From the NCBI GenBank assembly GCA_900551815.1, contig URXE01000001.1, forward strand, positions 1 to 64,000: a stretch of 64,000 bases of DNA. The letters are read 5' to 3'. Below are positions 53,959-61,964 of this stretch, one piece after another. Every line of letters begins with the position of its first letter. Position 1 is the stretch's first letter. The stretch comes from an uncultured Collinsella sp. (GTDB lineage Bacteria; Actinomycetota; Coriobacteriia; Coriobacteriales; Coriobacteriaceae). The position numbers and the translations under genes are program-made. A model generated the notes under the pieces. The model searched no databases and was not told where the DNA came from. It saw only the letters and a list, made by a program, of their open reading frames with translations.

Positions 53959-55326
53959 ATGATCATCATCAAAAACGGCGCGCTCGTGACGCCCCAGGGG
54001 CTTCGCCGCGCCGATCTTGCCATGGATGGCGATAAGATCGTGCGGATCGCCGCGGCGATCGAGCCGGCCGAGGGCGATACCGTCGAGGACGCCGCGGGCT
54101 GCTGGGTGTTTCCCGGCTTTATCGACGGCCACACGCACATGCAGTGCTGGACCGGCATGGATTGGACAGCCGATAGCTTTGAGACCGGCACGCGCGCGGC
54201 TGCCTGCGGCGGCACGACGACCATTGTGGACTACGCGACGGCCGATCGCGGCGTGACCATGCCCGATGCCTTGGCCGAGTGGCATCGCCGCGCCGACGGC
54301 ACCTGCACGGCAAACTACGCTTTCCATATGGCACTCGCCGAGTGGAACGAGCGCAACCGCGCCGATCTTTCGGCCATGCGCGAGGCGGGCGTATCGTCGT
54401 TCAAGACCTACTTTGCCTACGACCACCTGCGCCTGGACGATGCCGAGACGCTCGAGGTGCTCGAGGAGCTCAAGCGTATTGGCGGCATACTGTGCGTGCA
54501 TTGCGAGAACGGTACGCTGGTGAATGAGCTGCAGAAGCGCGTGTACGAGCAGGGGATTCATGGGCCCGAGGGGCATGCGCTCAGCCGTCCGGACGTGTGC
54601 GAGGCCGAGGCTGTGAGTCGTCTGCTGTATCTGGCGCACTTAGCCGGGGACGCTCCAGTCAATGTGGTGCACCTTTCGACCAAGCTGGGGCTCGAGGCCA
54701 TTCGCGCTGCCAAAGCGCGCGGGCAGAAGAACATCTATGTCGAGACCTGCCCTCAGTATCTGATGCTCGACGATACTTGCTACTTGGAGCAGGGCGAGGA
54801 CGGCTTTGCGGGTGCCAAGTATGTGATGAGCCCGCCACTGCGCCATGCCAGCGACCGTGCCGCGCTGCGCGAGGCGCTTGTGGCTGGCGAGATCGATACT
54901 ATTGCGACCGATCATTGCAGCTTTAACCTGCACGGGCAAAAGGACCGCGGACGCGATGATTTCCGCGCGATTCCCAACGGCGGGCCCGGCGTGGAGCATC
55001 GTCCCGTCGCGATTGCCACGAGCTTTGAGGACCAGCTGGGACCCGAGGATCTGTGCCGCTTGATGAGCGAGAACCCGGCGCGCGTCTTTGGCATGTATCC
55101 GCGCAAGGGCTGTCTTGCCGAGGGTGCCGATGCCGACGTGTGCGTGTGGGATCCAAAGGCGCGCTGGACCATTAGCGCGGCGACGCAGCATCAGGCCGTG
55201 GACTACACGCCGCTCGAGGGCTTTGAGGCGCATGGTCGCGCCAAGGCTGTGTTTGTGAACGGCGTGCTGGTGGCGCGCGATGGCGAGCCCACCGGAGCCC
55301 AACCCGGCCGCTACGTGCCCCGCTAG
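53959..55326 (+). CDS. hyuA: Dihydropyrimidinase/D-hydantoinase family hydrolase
   Basis: This binuclear zinc amidohydrolase opens cyclic amides such as hydantoins and dihydropyrimidines. The 455-residue protein has IDGHTHMQ (near 57), the carboxylated-lysine segment SFKTYFAYD (near 150), ILCVHCENG, NVVHLSTK and ATDHCSFN, so all metal ligands are present. ATG 53959 follows AAGGAGC. In the purine cluster it would cleave an imidazole- or pyrimidine-derived ring after hydroxylation. The exact ring is unknown. Confidence 0.92.
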   Translation: MIIIKNGALVTPQGLRRADLAMDGDKIVRIAAAIEPAEGDTVEDAAGCWVFPGFIDGHTHMQCWTGMDWTADSFETGTRAAACGGTTTIVDYATADRGVTMPDALAEWHRRADGTCTANYAFHMALAEWNERNRADLSAMREAGVSSFKTYFAYDHLRLDDAETLEVLEELKRIGGILCVHCENGTLVNELQKRVYEQGIHGPEGHALSRPDVCEAEAVSRLLYLAHLAGDAPVNVVHLSTKLGLEAIRAAKARGQKNIYVETCPQYLMLDDTCYLEQGEDGFAGAKYVMSPPLRHASDRAALREALVAGEIDTIATDHCSFNLHGQKDRGRDDFRAIPNGGPGVEHRPVAIATSFEDQLGPEDLCRLMSENPARVFGMYPRKGCLAEGADADVCVWDPKARWTISAATQHQAVDYTPLEGFEAHGRAKAVFVNGVLVARDGEPTGAQPGRYVPR

Positions 55327-55346
55327 CAGCAAAGATGCCGTGTCCC

Positions 55347-55425
55347 CTCCTCAGTTGCGGTGAAATACGGACTGTTTGCGGCCGTCGGGCGGCCAAACAG
55401 TCCGTATTTCACCGCAACTGAGGAG
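55347..55425. repeat. Perfect 32-bp inverted repeat between hyuA and yqeC
   Basis: The arms 55347-55378 and 55394-55425 are exact inverted copies whose left core is AGTTGCGGTGAAATACGGAC. An inner GGCC/GGCC stem closes the loop. A degenerate second copy lies at 58139-58205. The palindrome sits exactly between two convergent genes and could also end transcription from both sides. Confidence 0.85.
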
Positions 55426-55435
55426 ATGGGGCCGG

Positions 55436-56170
55436 CTACTTGAGGCTGCTGGCGACGACGGGGCGGTCGAGAGCTGCCTCGAAGCGGTCGGCCATCGTGG
55501 GGTCGCTGAGCGTGTCGACTTGGTTGAGCATGACGCGTGCGGTGCTGAGTCCCAGCGCCTGCATCTCGGAATTGAGCACCTGGGCGACGCGCTCGGGCGT
55601 GGCGATGTCGGTGAGCTCGCAGCCGCAACGCTCGCAAAAGAGCTCGGGGCGGTGGACGGCTTCGTTGATGGGCTTGCCGAGCCCCGAGGCGCCGACGAGC
55701 CAGATGACGTTGGCCGTGCCGGCGGGAACGACCGGCTCCCACGGGGCGTGGGCCTTGAGCGGGAGCCGCTTGCTGCCGTCCGCCTCGGCCAGGACGTAGC
55801 CAAAGCGCTGCGCCAGCTGGTCGAGCGGCTCGGCAGGGGAGGAGAGCTTGCCCGTCTCCGGGTCCAAAACACCCGCCTGGCAGATACTTCCGCGGCTCAT
55901 GCCCGCGCATGCCTCGCAGGTGCAACCGGGGACATGCGAGGCGCCCGGCTTCCAAGGCGCGGCGTCCAGGCGACGGCTCGACCCGTCCCACGGCACGCCG
56001 GCGACGGGGAACATATGCGTGGTGGTGCAGAGGAGCGCGCGGCCGCCAGCGCGCATAAGCTCAAGGCCGAGCGTCTTTAGCAAGGTCGACTTGCCACCGC
56101 TGCCGATAATCGCGGTAATGCCCGGCTCGATCCTGAGCGCCGAGGCAAGATTGCCGCTAACCGTTTCCAT
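55436..56170 (-). CDS. yqeC: Selenium-dependent hydroxylase accessory protein YqeC
   Basis: YqeC is a small P-loop protein that always travels with selenium-dependent molybdenum hydroxylases and is thought to help cofactor maturation. The 244-residue protein has the Walker A loop IIGSGGKSTLLKTL (near 22-35), ALLCTTTHMFP, and the cysteine pair CTCEAC near residue 90. It also has VLAEADGSKRLPLKAHAPWEP and ends with a segment about MLNQVDTL. ATG 56170 has only a weak GGTG site. It is divergent from yqeB. Confidence 0.92.
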   Translation of the reverse strand: METVSGNLASALRIEPGITAIIGSGGKSTLLKTLGLELMRAGGRALLCTTTHMFPVAGVPWDGSSRRLDAAPWKPGASHVPGCTCEACAGMSRGSICQAGVLDPETGKLSSPAEPLDQLAQRFGYVLAEADGSKRLPLKAHAPWEPVVPAGTANVIWLVGASGLGKPINEAVHRPELFCERCGCELTDIATPERVAQVLNSEMQALGLSTARVMLNQVDTLSDPTMADRFEAALDRPVVASSLK

Positions 56171-56272
56171 CTGTTCACCGCCGTATAATACTGTGATAAT
56201 AAATAATCATCAGAGTAGCGGTCGAACCGCTTTTGCTCTGCTCAAACCGTAGCACAGGGAGGTGCCCCGGGA
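56171..56272. promoter_or_regulatory. Divergent yqeC-yqeB promoter region
   Basis: A TATAAT hexamer is at 56184-56189 (plus strand). The adjacent AT-rich GATAATAAATAATCATC (about 56196-56212) is a near palindrome and recalls the Fur-like stretch upstream of the permease. Strong promoters in both directions would fit here. Confidence 0.45.
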
Positions 56273-57067
56273 ATGCTCGTTTATGTTCGCGGCGCCGGCG
56301 ATATCGCCACGGGCGTCGCCGCTCGCTTGGTGCGCGCCGGCGTGTCGGTCGTCATGGCCGATATCGCGGTTCCCACGTGCATCCGTCGCACAATCAGTTT
56401 TTGCGAGGCCATTCGCCTGGGCGAGGTCGAGGTCGAGGGCATTTGCGCTCGCTTGGCACAGACGCCGGCTGAGGCGCTTGCAATTACCGAGGCTGGAGAC
56501 GTCGCCGTTGTGGTGGACCCCCAGGCCAAGATGCTCGGCGAGCTGAAACCCGCTGCCGTGGTCGACGCGATTCTGGCTAAGCGCAACCTGGGTACCACGC
56601 GCGACATGGCGCCTGCCGTCATCGCCGTGGGGCCGGGCTTTACCGCGCCGGTTGACTGCGACGCCGTGGTCGAAACCATGCGCGGGCATTTCCTGGGCCG
56701 TGTCATTACCCAGGGTTCGCCCCAACCCAACACGGGCGTGCCGGGCATTATCGCTGGCTATGGCAGAGAGCGCGTTATCCACAGCCCCGCCGCCGGCGTG
56801 TTTCGGTCCGACCGCGCGATCGGCGACATCGTGAGCGCCGGAGACGTGATTGGCTACGCGGGCGATTCGCCCATGTGCACGCAGATCGATGGCTGTCTGC
56901 GCGGGCTTTTGGCGAACGGCGTGCAGGTGACTGAGGGCTTTAAATGCGCCGATGTCGATCCGCGCGGCGATGCCAGCTATATCAACTACATTTCGGACAA
57001 GGCGACGTCGGTCGGCGGCGGTGTGCTCGAGGCACTCGCCATGCTCACCGGTGTATTCCAGGGATAG
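56273..57067 (+). CDS. yqeB: Selenium-dependent molybdenum hydroxylase system protein YqeB
   Basis: YqeB is a marker of the selenium/molybdenum hydroxylase trait. The 264-residue protein has a Rossmann-like start (VYVRGAGDIATGVAARL), VVVDPQAKMLGELKP, and the central motifs AVGPGFTAPVDCDAVVET and YAGDSPMCTQIDG. The biochemical role is not settled; a part in cofactor or selenium insertion is assumed from co-occurrence. ATG 56273 follows GGGAGG. xdhC follows after 9 bp. Confidence 0.93.
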   Translation: MLVYVRGAGDIATGVAARLVRAGVSVVMADIAVPTCIRRTISFCEAIRLGEVEVEGICARLAQTPAEALAITEAGDVAVVVDPQAKMLGELKPAAVVDAILAKRNLGTTRDMAPAVIAVGPGFTAPVDCDAVVETMRGHFLGRVITQGSPQPNTGVPGIIAGYGRERVIHSPAAGVFRSDRAIGDIVSAGDVIGYAGDSPMCTQIDGCLRGLLANGVQVTEGFKCADVDPRGDASYINYISDKATSVGGGVLEALAMLTGVFQG

Positions 57068-57076
57068 GAAATTGCA

Positions 57077-58120
57077 ATGGAAAAGCTCGATGTGGTGAAT
57101 GCTGCGCTTGCCGCCCTGCGTGCTGGCGAGACGTGCGAGCTCGTGGTCGTGGCCGGCACGGCGGGGTCGTCGCCGCGCGGCGTGGGCGCCTGGATGGCCG
57201 TCTTTGCTGACGATGGCCAGGCGGGCACTATCGGCGGCGGCAAGATTGAGCTCTTTGTGCTGGATGAGGCGCGCGAACTCCTGAGCGCGGGACAGTCGCG
57301 TCTGGTCCGCTACACCATGGGCGGCGAGAACTCCGATACCGGCATGATCTGCGGCGGAGCCATCTGCCTGTGCTATCTGCACCTGGACGCGACCAAGGTA
57401 CCGTTGCTCCAGTCGGTTGCCGACGTCTTGGCCTATCGGCGCATCGGCGACTTCGTCATCGACTTTGAACCGTTTATCGCGAGCGCGCTCGAGGGCGATG
57501 TGGCCGAGTACCATGGCGAGGAATCGCGCCGCACCATTGCGGGCTGCCCCGGGCTTTCGCTGGTGGAGGAGGGGAGTAAGGTCACCTACACCAACGCGGC
57601 CTCTGAGATTCCCGCGGCGCACATCGAGACGCTCTGCCCCGAGGGCCTGACCTATATCTTTGGCTGCGGCCACGTGGGCGCCGCGACGGCGCGGGTGCTT
57701 ACGGCGGCGGGCTTTGCCGTCGTGGCGTGCGACGACCGCCCCGGCACGCTGACCCCCGATTGGGTGCCCGGTGTCTACGACCGTCGTCTGGTCGACTACA
57801 AGAGCCTGAGCAAGCAGTGCCCCATCGGCCCGCGCGACCTGGTGGTCGTCGCCACGGCGGGTCACAAGTCCGATATCGACGTGGTGATTCAGGCCATGCG
57901 TGCCAAACCCGCCTATCTGGGCTGCTTGGGCTCGCGTCGCAAGACGGCCTTTGTGCGCGCCCGCTTGGAGCAGGAGGGCTTCACGCAGGAGCAGATCGAC
58001 GAGCTGCACCTGCCGATCGGCGTTGCCATCGAGGCCGAGGATCCCGAGGAGATTGCCATCTCCATCGCCGCCGAGATGATTCACCTGCGCCGCACCAAAC
58101 TCGTCCCCCGCAAGCGCTAA
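57077..58120 (+). CDS. xdhC: XdhC/CoxI family molybdenum hydroxylase maturation protein
   Basis: XdhC proteins bind molybdopterin, guide its sulfuration and insertion, and protect it. The 347-residue protein has an N-terminal CoxI domain (VVVAGTAGSSPRGVGAWMAV, GTIGGGKIE). A C-terminal Rossmann domain follows (YIFGCGHVGAATARVLTAAG, CDDRPGT, CLGSRRKTAFVR, PIGVAIEAEDPEEIAISIAAE). In selenium systems it likely handles the selenated cofactor. ATG 57077 is 9 bp after yqeB. It is the last gene of the second foreign block. Confidence 0.92.
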   Translation: MEKLDVVNAALAALRAGETCELVVVAGTAGSSPRGVGAWMAVFADDGQAGTIGGGKIELFVLDEARELLSAGQSRLVRYTMGGENSDTGMICGGAICLCYLHLDATKVPLLQSVADVLAYRRIGDFVIDFEPFIASALEGDVAEYHGEESRRTIAGCPGLSLVEEGSKVTYTNAASEIPAAHIETLCPEGLTYIFGCGHVGAATARVLTAAGFAVVACDDRPGTLTPDWVPGVYDRRLVDYKSLSKQCPIGPRDLVVVATAGHKSDIDVVIQAMRAKPAYLGCLGSRRKTAFVRARLEQEGFTQEQIDELHLPIGVAIEAEDPEEIAISIAAEMIHLRRTKLVPRKR

Positions 58121-58138
58121 TCGCATCCCCACCAATTA

Positions 58139-58205
58139 AGTTGCGGTGAAATACGGATTGTTTAAGCCTGTTAGGCCGCCCAACAGTCCCTATTTCACCG
58201 CAACT
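58139..58205. repeat. Second AGTTGCGGTGAAATA palindrome, at the right edge of the block
   Basis: The left arm AGTTGCGGTGAAATACGGAT and the inverted right arm ending ACCGCAACT pair with two mismatches. The loop differs from the copy at 55347. It lies 18 bp after xdhC and about 80 bp before the rplE promoter, so it marks the junction of the purine block with the ribosomal block. Confidence 0.8.
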
Positions 58206-58432
58206 GCTTTTTGGGACCCATTTGTGCGGGGGAGTTGTGGAGTTGTGCAGGCAGACGAGGTTTTTCTGGAAATACGCACCCAATGCGCGTATAGTACCGA
58301 TTGTTTTGTCGGCTCCTGCTGCGTCGAGTCCAAACCGCGAAATGCCATGAGCGGCGCGGATGCAGCCAGGAGGCACGAGGACAACCCATCGTGGCCACGC
58401 CCCGTGCTTAAAACCCCAAGAAGGAGTGAACA
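58206..58432 (+). promoter_or_regulatory. Promoter and structured leader of the rplE operon
   Basis: A TATAGT -10-like hexamer is at 58290-58295 with TGGAAA 17 bp before it. The leader then forms a long stem CTCCTG-CTGC / GCAG-c-CAGGAG (58313-58372) with an inner CCGC/GCGG. The ribosome site AAGAAGGAG follows. A separate promoter is required because the upstream ribosomal genes end in a terminator 35 kb away. No gene is seen in the 312-bp interval. Confidence 0.55.
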
Positions 58433-58990
58433 ATGGCAGAAGAGAAGTATGTGCCGCGTCTGAAGACCAAGTACAACAACGAGGTCAAGCAGCAGCTTCA
58501 GGACAAGTTCCAGTACGAGAACGTCATGATGATCCCCAAGTTTGAGAAGATCGTCGTGAACATGGGTGTCGGCGAGGCCGCTACCGATTCCAAGGCCATC
58601 GACGGTGCCGTGCGCGACCTGCGCGCCATCACCGGCCAGCAGCCGATGATCACCCGTGCCCGCAAGTCCATCGCTACCTTCCGCCTGCGCGCTGGTATGC
58701 CGATCGGCTGCAAGGTTACCCTGCGTGGCGACCGTATGTGGGAGTTCTTCGATCGTCTGACCTCCGTCGCGATCCCCCGTATCCGCGACTTCCGCGGCAT
58801 CTCCGCCAAGAGCTTCGACGGCCGTGGTAACTTCTCCATGGGCGTCACCGAGCAGCTCATCTTCCCCGAGATCGACTTCGACTCCGTCGATCACCAGCGC
58901 GGTATGGACATCACTTTCGTGACCACCGCCAATACCGATGAGGAGGCTAAGGCCCTTCTGGACGCCTTCGGTTTCCCGTTCAAGAAATAG
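58433..58990 (+). CDS. rplE: 50S ribosomal protein L5
   Basis: L5 binds 5S rRNA and contacts P-site tRNA. The 185-residue product has [26 protein letters not shown], the motif [21 protein letters not shown] (here split over residues 57-77), and [20 protein letters not shown] 58433 follows AAGGAG. It restarts the canonical spc order after the 35-kb interruption. Confidence 0.97.
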   Translation: MAEEKYVPRLKTKYNNEVKQQLQDKFQYENVMMIPKFEKIVVNMGVGEAATDSKAIDGAVRDLRAITGQQPMITRARKSIATFRLRAGMPIGCKVTLRGDRMWEFFDRLTSVAIPRIRDFRGISAKSFDGRGNFSMGVTEQLIFPEIDFDSVDHQRGMDITFVTTANTDEEAKALLDAFGFPFKK

Positions 58991-59069
58991 GTTCACCTGC
59001 CCTATAAGCGCCGTTCCCACAAGGGGGCGGCGCTTGGGGCGAACAATACTCTATGTGAGGAGGATATAA

Positions 59070-59255
59070 GTGGCTAAGACATCGATGATCGTCAAGTGCA
59101 ATCGCAAGCAGAAGTTCTCTACTCGTGAGTACACGCGCTGCCAGCGCTGCGGCCGTCCGCACTCTGTGTACCGCAAGTTCGGCCTGTGCCGTGTCTGTTT
59201 CCGCGAGCTTGCACTCAAGGGCGAGCTTCCCGGCGTTAAGAAGGCCAGCTGGTAA
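59070..59255 (+). CDS. rpsN: 30S ribosomal protein S14, zinc-binding type
   Basis: S14 is a small 30S head protein. The 61-residue form begins [20 protein letters not shown] and has a full zinc ribbon, [20 protein letters not shown], so it is the C+ type. It starts at ATG 59070 after GAGGAGG. A spacer of 119 bp follows before rpsH. No zinc-independent paralogue is in the window. Confidence 0.97.
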   Translation: MAKTSMIVKCNRKQKFSTREYTRCQRCGRPHSVYRKFGLCRVCFRELALKGELPGVKKASW

Positions 59256-59374
59256 GTCACTACCAGCGTTTCAAGCATCAGTTTGGAACAGGGAAAACGC
59301 GCTAAAAAGGCTTTGCCGTTAAGGGCGGCGAAGAACCAAGAGCACGTGTTCATCAAGAACGAAGGAGAATCTGT

Positions 59375-59773
59375 ATGAACCTTACAGACCCGATCGCAGA
59401 TATGCTTACGCGCATCCGTAACGCTAACTCTGTGAACAAGGCCACGGTCTCCATGCCGAGCAGCAAGAAGCTCGTCGAGATCGCTCGTGTTCTGCACGAG
59501 GAGGGCTACATCGAGGGCTACGATGTCGAGGACACCGTTCCCCAGAAGACTCTGCACATCACGCTTAAGTATGGTCCCAAGAAGGCTAAGGTCATCAACG
59601 GCATCCGCCGCATTTCCAAGCCGGGCCTGCGTAAGTATACCGGCGTTGCCGACATGCCCCGCGTCCGCGGTGGCCTTGGTACCGCCATTATTTCCACCAG
59701 CCATGGCGTCATGACCGACCGCGATGCTCGCAAGCACAACGTCGGCGGCGAGATCATCGCTTACGTCTGGTAA
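59375..59773 (+). CDS. rpsH: 30S ribosomal protein S8
   Basis: S8 binds the 16S central domain and in E. coli represses the spc operon at rplE. The 132-residue protein starts with [17 protein letters not shown] and ends with the signature [23 protein letters not shown] 59375 follows AAGGAGAA. If S8 regulates here too, the rplE leader at 58206-58432 is the likely target. Confidence 0.97.
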   Translation: MNLTDPIADMLTRIRNANSVNKATVSMPSSKKLVEIARVLHEEGYIEGYDVEDTVPQKTLHITLKYGPKKAKVINGIRRISKPGLRKYTGVADMPRVRGGLGTAIISTSHGVMTDRDARKHNVGGEIIAYVW

Positions 59774-59806
59774 TTCGCTCGGTAGGTAGAAGGAAAGGAG
59801 ATCACC

Positions 59807-60343
59807 GTGTCTCGTATCGGTAATAAGCCTGTCCAGATTCCCGCCGGAGTCGAAGTGGCAGTCAACGGCAACAACGTTGTCGTCAAGGGCCCCAAGGGCC
59901 AGCTCGAGCTCGATGTCTTTGAGAAGCTCGCTATCAACGTCGAGGACAGCGTCCTCACCGTTTCCCGTCCCGACGACGAGCGTGAGACCCGTGCCCGCCA
60001 CGGCCTCACCCGCGCCCTCATCCACAACATGGTTGTTGGCGTTTCCGAGGGCTTCGAGAAGAAGCTCGAGCTCGCCGGCGTCGGTTACCGCGTGCAGCAG
60101 AAGGGCAAGAACCTCGAGTTCTCCCTGGGCTTCTCGCACCCCGTGATCGTCGAGGCTCCCGAGGGCATCACCTTCGAGGTTCCCGACAACACCCACGTGA
60201 ACGTCAAGGGTATCAACAAGCAGCAGGTCGGTCAGATCGCCGCTGAGATCCGCGGCCATCGTCCTCCCGAGCCTTACAAGGGCAAGGGTATCCACTACGT
60301 TGGCGAGCACATCCGCCGCAAGCTGGGTAAGGCCGCCAAGTAG
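59807..60343 (+). CDS. rplF: 50S ribosomal protein L6
   Basis: L6 has two similar domains near the sarcin-ricin loop. The 178-residue product starts [16 protein letters not shown] and has the C-terminal signature [14 protein letters not shown]. The start is GTG 59807 after AAAGGAG. It is 33 bp after rpsH and 75 bp before rplR. Confidence 0.97.
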   Translation: MSRIGNKPVQIPAGVEVAVNGNNVVVKGPKGQLELDVFEKLAINVEDSVLTVSRPDDERETRARHGLTRALIHNMVVGVSEGFEKKLELAGVGYRVQQKGKNLEFSLGFSHPVIVEAPEGITFEVPDNTHVNVKGINKQQVGQIAAEIRGHRPPEPYKGKGIHYVGEHIRRKLGKAAK

Positions 60344-60418
60344 TCGTAACCGACTCACTCGCATAAGACCAGCACCCCGTCAGGTGCTGGCAAGATCAAC
60401 CTTTTTAGGAGTTTACGT

Positions 60419-60787
60419 ATGAACAAGCATAAGGCGAAGCTGGAAGGCCTCAAGCGTCGTCAGCGTCGTGTTCGCGGCAAGGTCTCGGGTACCTCCGAGC
60501 GTCCGCGTCTTCGCGTGACCCGTACTAACGCCAACATCTATGCCCAGATCATCGACGACAGCAAGGGCTCCAGCCTGACGCTCGTCTCTGCCTCGACCCT
60601 CGAGGCCGAGTTCAAGGGCACCCACACCTCGAACAAGGAGGCTGCGGAGAAGGTCGGTCAGCTCGTTGGCAAGCGCGCCATCGAGGCCGGCATCACCAAG
60701 GTCGCCTTCGATCGCGGTGGCCGTATCTACCATGGCCGCGTCAAGGCCCTCGCCGACGGTGCTCGTGCCGCCGGTCTCGAGTTCTAG
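60419..60787 (+). CDS. rplR: 50S ribosomal protein L18
   Basis: L18 binds 5S rRNA with L5 and L25. The 122-residue product has [28 protein letters not shown] and the ending [23 protein letters not shown] 60419 follows TAGGAG. It is 14 bp ahead of rpsE. A hairpin AGCACC/GGTGCT in the spacer at about 60370-60388 precedes it. Confidence 0.97.
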   Translation: MNKHKAKLEGLKRRQRRVRGKVSGTSERPRLRVTRTNANIYAQIIDDSKGSSLTLVSASTLEAEFKGTHTSNKEAAEKVGQLVGKRAIEAGITKVAFDRGGRIYHGRVKALADGARAAGLEF

Positions 60788-60801
60788 GAGGTATGTAGCA
60801 C

Positions 60802-61326
60802 ATGGCTCGTAATCAGAAGCAGCAGCGCGAGGCCTCCGAGTTCGAGGAGCGCGTCGTTTACATCAACCGCGTGTCGAAGACCGTCAAGGGTGGTCGTCGC
60901 ATGAGCCTCGTCGCTCTCGTCGTCGTTGGCGACGGCAAGGGCAACGTCGGCGTTGGCATGGGCAAGTCCGCTGAGGTGCCCATGGCCATCTCCAAGGCAT
61001 CTCTCGATGCCAAGAAGAACATGTTCCACGTGCCGGTGACCGAGCAGGGCACCATCCCGCACGAGGTTCTCGGCCACTTTGGTGCCGGCCGCATCATCAT
61101 CAAGCCCGCTGTCGAGGGTACCGGCGTTATCGCCGGCGGCGCTGTGCGTCCCCTCTTTGAGCTTGCTGGCATCAAGAACGTCCTGTCCAAGTCCCTCGGT
61201 ACCGACAACGGCCTCAACATCATCAAGGCTGCCGTCGAGGGCCTCAAGGAGCTCTCCAGCCCTGAGGACGTCGCGGCTCGCCGTGGCCTGACGGTCTCCG
61301 AGATGTTCGTCGGTAAGGAGAACTAA
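60802..61326 (+). CDS. rpsE: 30S ribosomal protein S5
   Basis: S5 affects accuracy and forms the mRNA entry. The 174-residue protein has the S5 signature domain ([38 protein letters not shown]) and the [20 protein letters not shown] loop. It begins 14 bp after rplR and ends 2 bp before rpmD. Confidence 0.97.
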   Translation: MARNQKQQREASEFEERVVYINRVSKTVKGGRRMSLVALVVVGDGKGNVGVGMGKSAEVPMAISKASLDAKKNMFHVPVTEQGTIPHEVLGHFGAGRIIIKPAVEGTGVIAGGAVRPLFELAGIKNVLSKSLGTDNGLNIIKAAVEGLKELSSPEDVAARRGLTVSEMFVGKEN

Positions 61327-61328
61327 GC

Positions 61329-61511
61329 ATGGCTGACACCATCAAGATCAAGCAGGTCCGCAGCACCAACGGTTGCAAGCAGGACCAGGTCCGTACTGTC
61401 CGTGCCCTCGGTCTCCACAGGATCCGCGAGGTTCGCGAGATTGCTGACAACGAGTCCGTCCGCGGCATGATCTTCAAGGTCAAGCACCTTGTCGAGATTG
61501 TAGAGGAGTAG
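61329..61511 (+). CDS. rpmD: 50S ribosomal protein L30
   Basis: L30 is a short protein of the 50S. The 60-residue product has IKIKQVRSTNGCKQDQVRTV and LGLHRIREVREIADNESVRG. It lies between rpsE (2 bp) and rplO (3 bp). Confidence 0.96.
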   Translation: MADTIKIKQVRSTNGCKQDQVRTVRALGLHRIREVREIADNESVRGMIFKVKHLVEIVEE

Positions 61512-61514
61512 CAA

Positions 61515-61964
61515 ATGCAGCTTCACGATCTTACTCCCGCGCCCGGTTCCACCAAGAACCGCAAGCGCGTCGGCCGTGGCAATTCTTCGGGTCACGGCAC
61601 CACTTCTGGCCGCGGCCAGAAGGGCCAGGGTTCCCGCTCTGGCGGCACCAAGGGTGCCGGCTTCGAGGGTGGCCAGACTCCGCTGGCTATGCGCCTGCCC
61701 AAGCTTCCGGGCTTCCGTAACCCCCGTCGTATCGAGTACACCGCTGTTAACGTTGAGCGTCTCGAGCGTAAGTTCGAGGACGGCGCTGTGATCGACGGTG
61801 CCGCTCTTAAGGCCGCTCGCATCACCAAGAGCGAGTTCGAGCCCGTCAAGGTGCTCGGCAATGGTGAGCTCACCAAGAAGTTCACGGTCAAGGTCGACAA
61901 GGTCAGCGCTTCTGCGCAGGCCAAGATCGAGGCCGCCGGCGGAAAGGTCGAGCTGCCGTGCTAA
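61515..61964 (+). CDS. rplO: 50S ribosomal protein L15
   Basis: L15 is a late assembly protein. The 149-residue product begins [20 protein letters not shown] and has the glycine-rich [19 protein letters not shown] segment. Its end overlaps the GTG start of secY by seven bases, and its last codons supply that gene's ribosome site. Confidence 0.97.
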   Translation: MQLHDLTPAPGSTKNRKRVGRGNSSGHGTTSGRGQKGQGSRSGGTKGAGFEGGQTPLAMRLPKLPGFRNPRRIEYTAVNVERLERKFEDGAVIDGAALKAARITKSEFEPVKVLGNGELTKKFTVKVDKVSASAQAKIEAAGGKVELPC

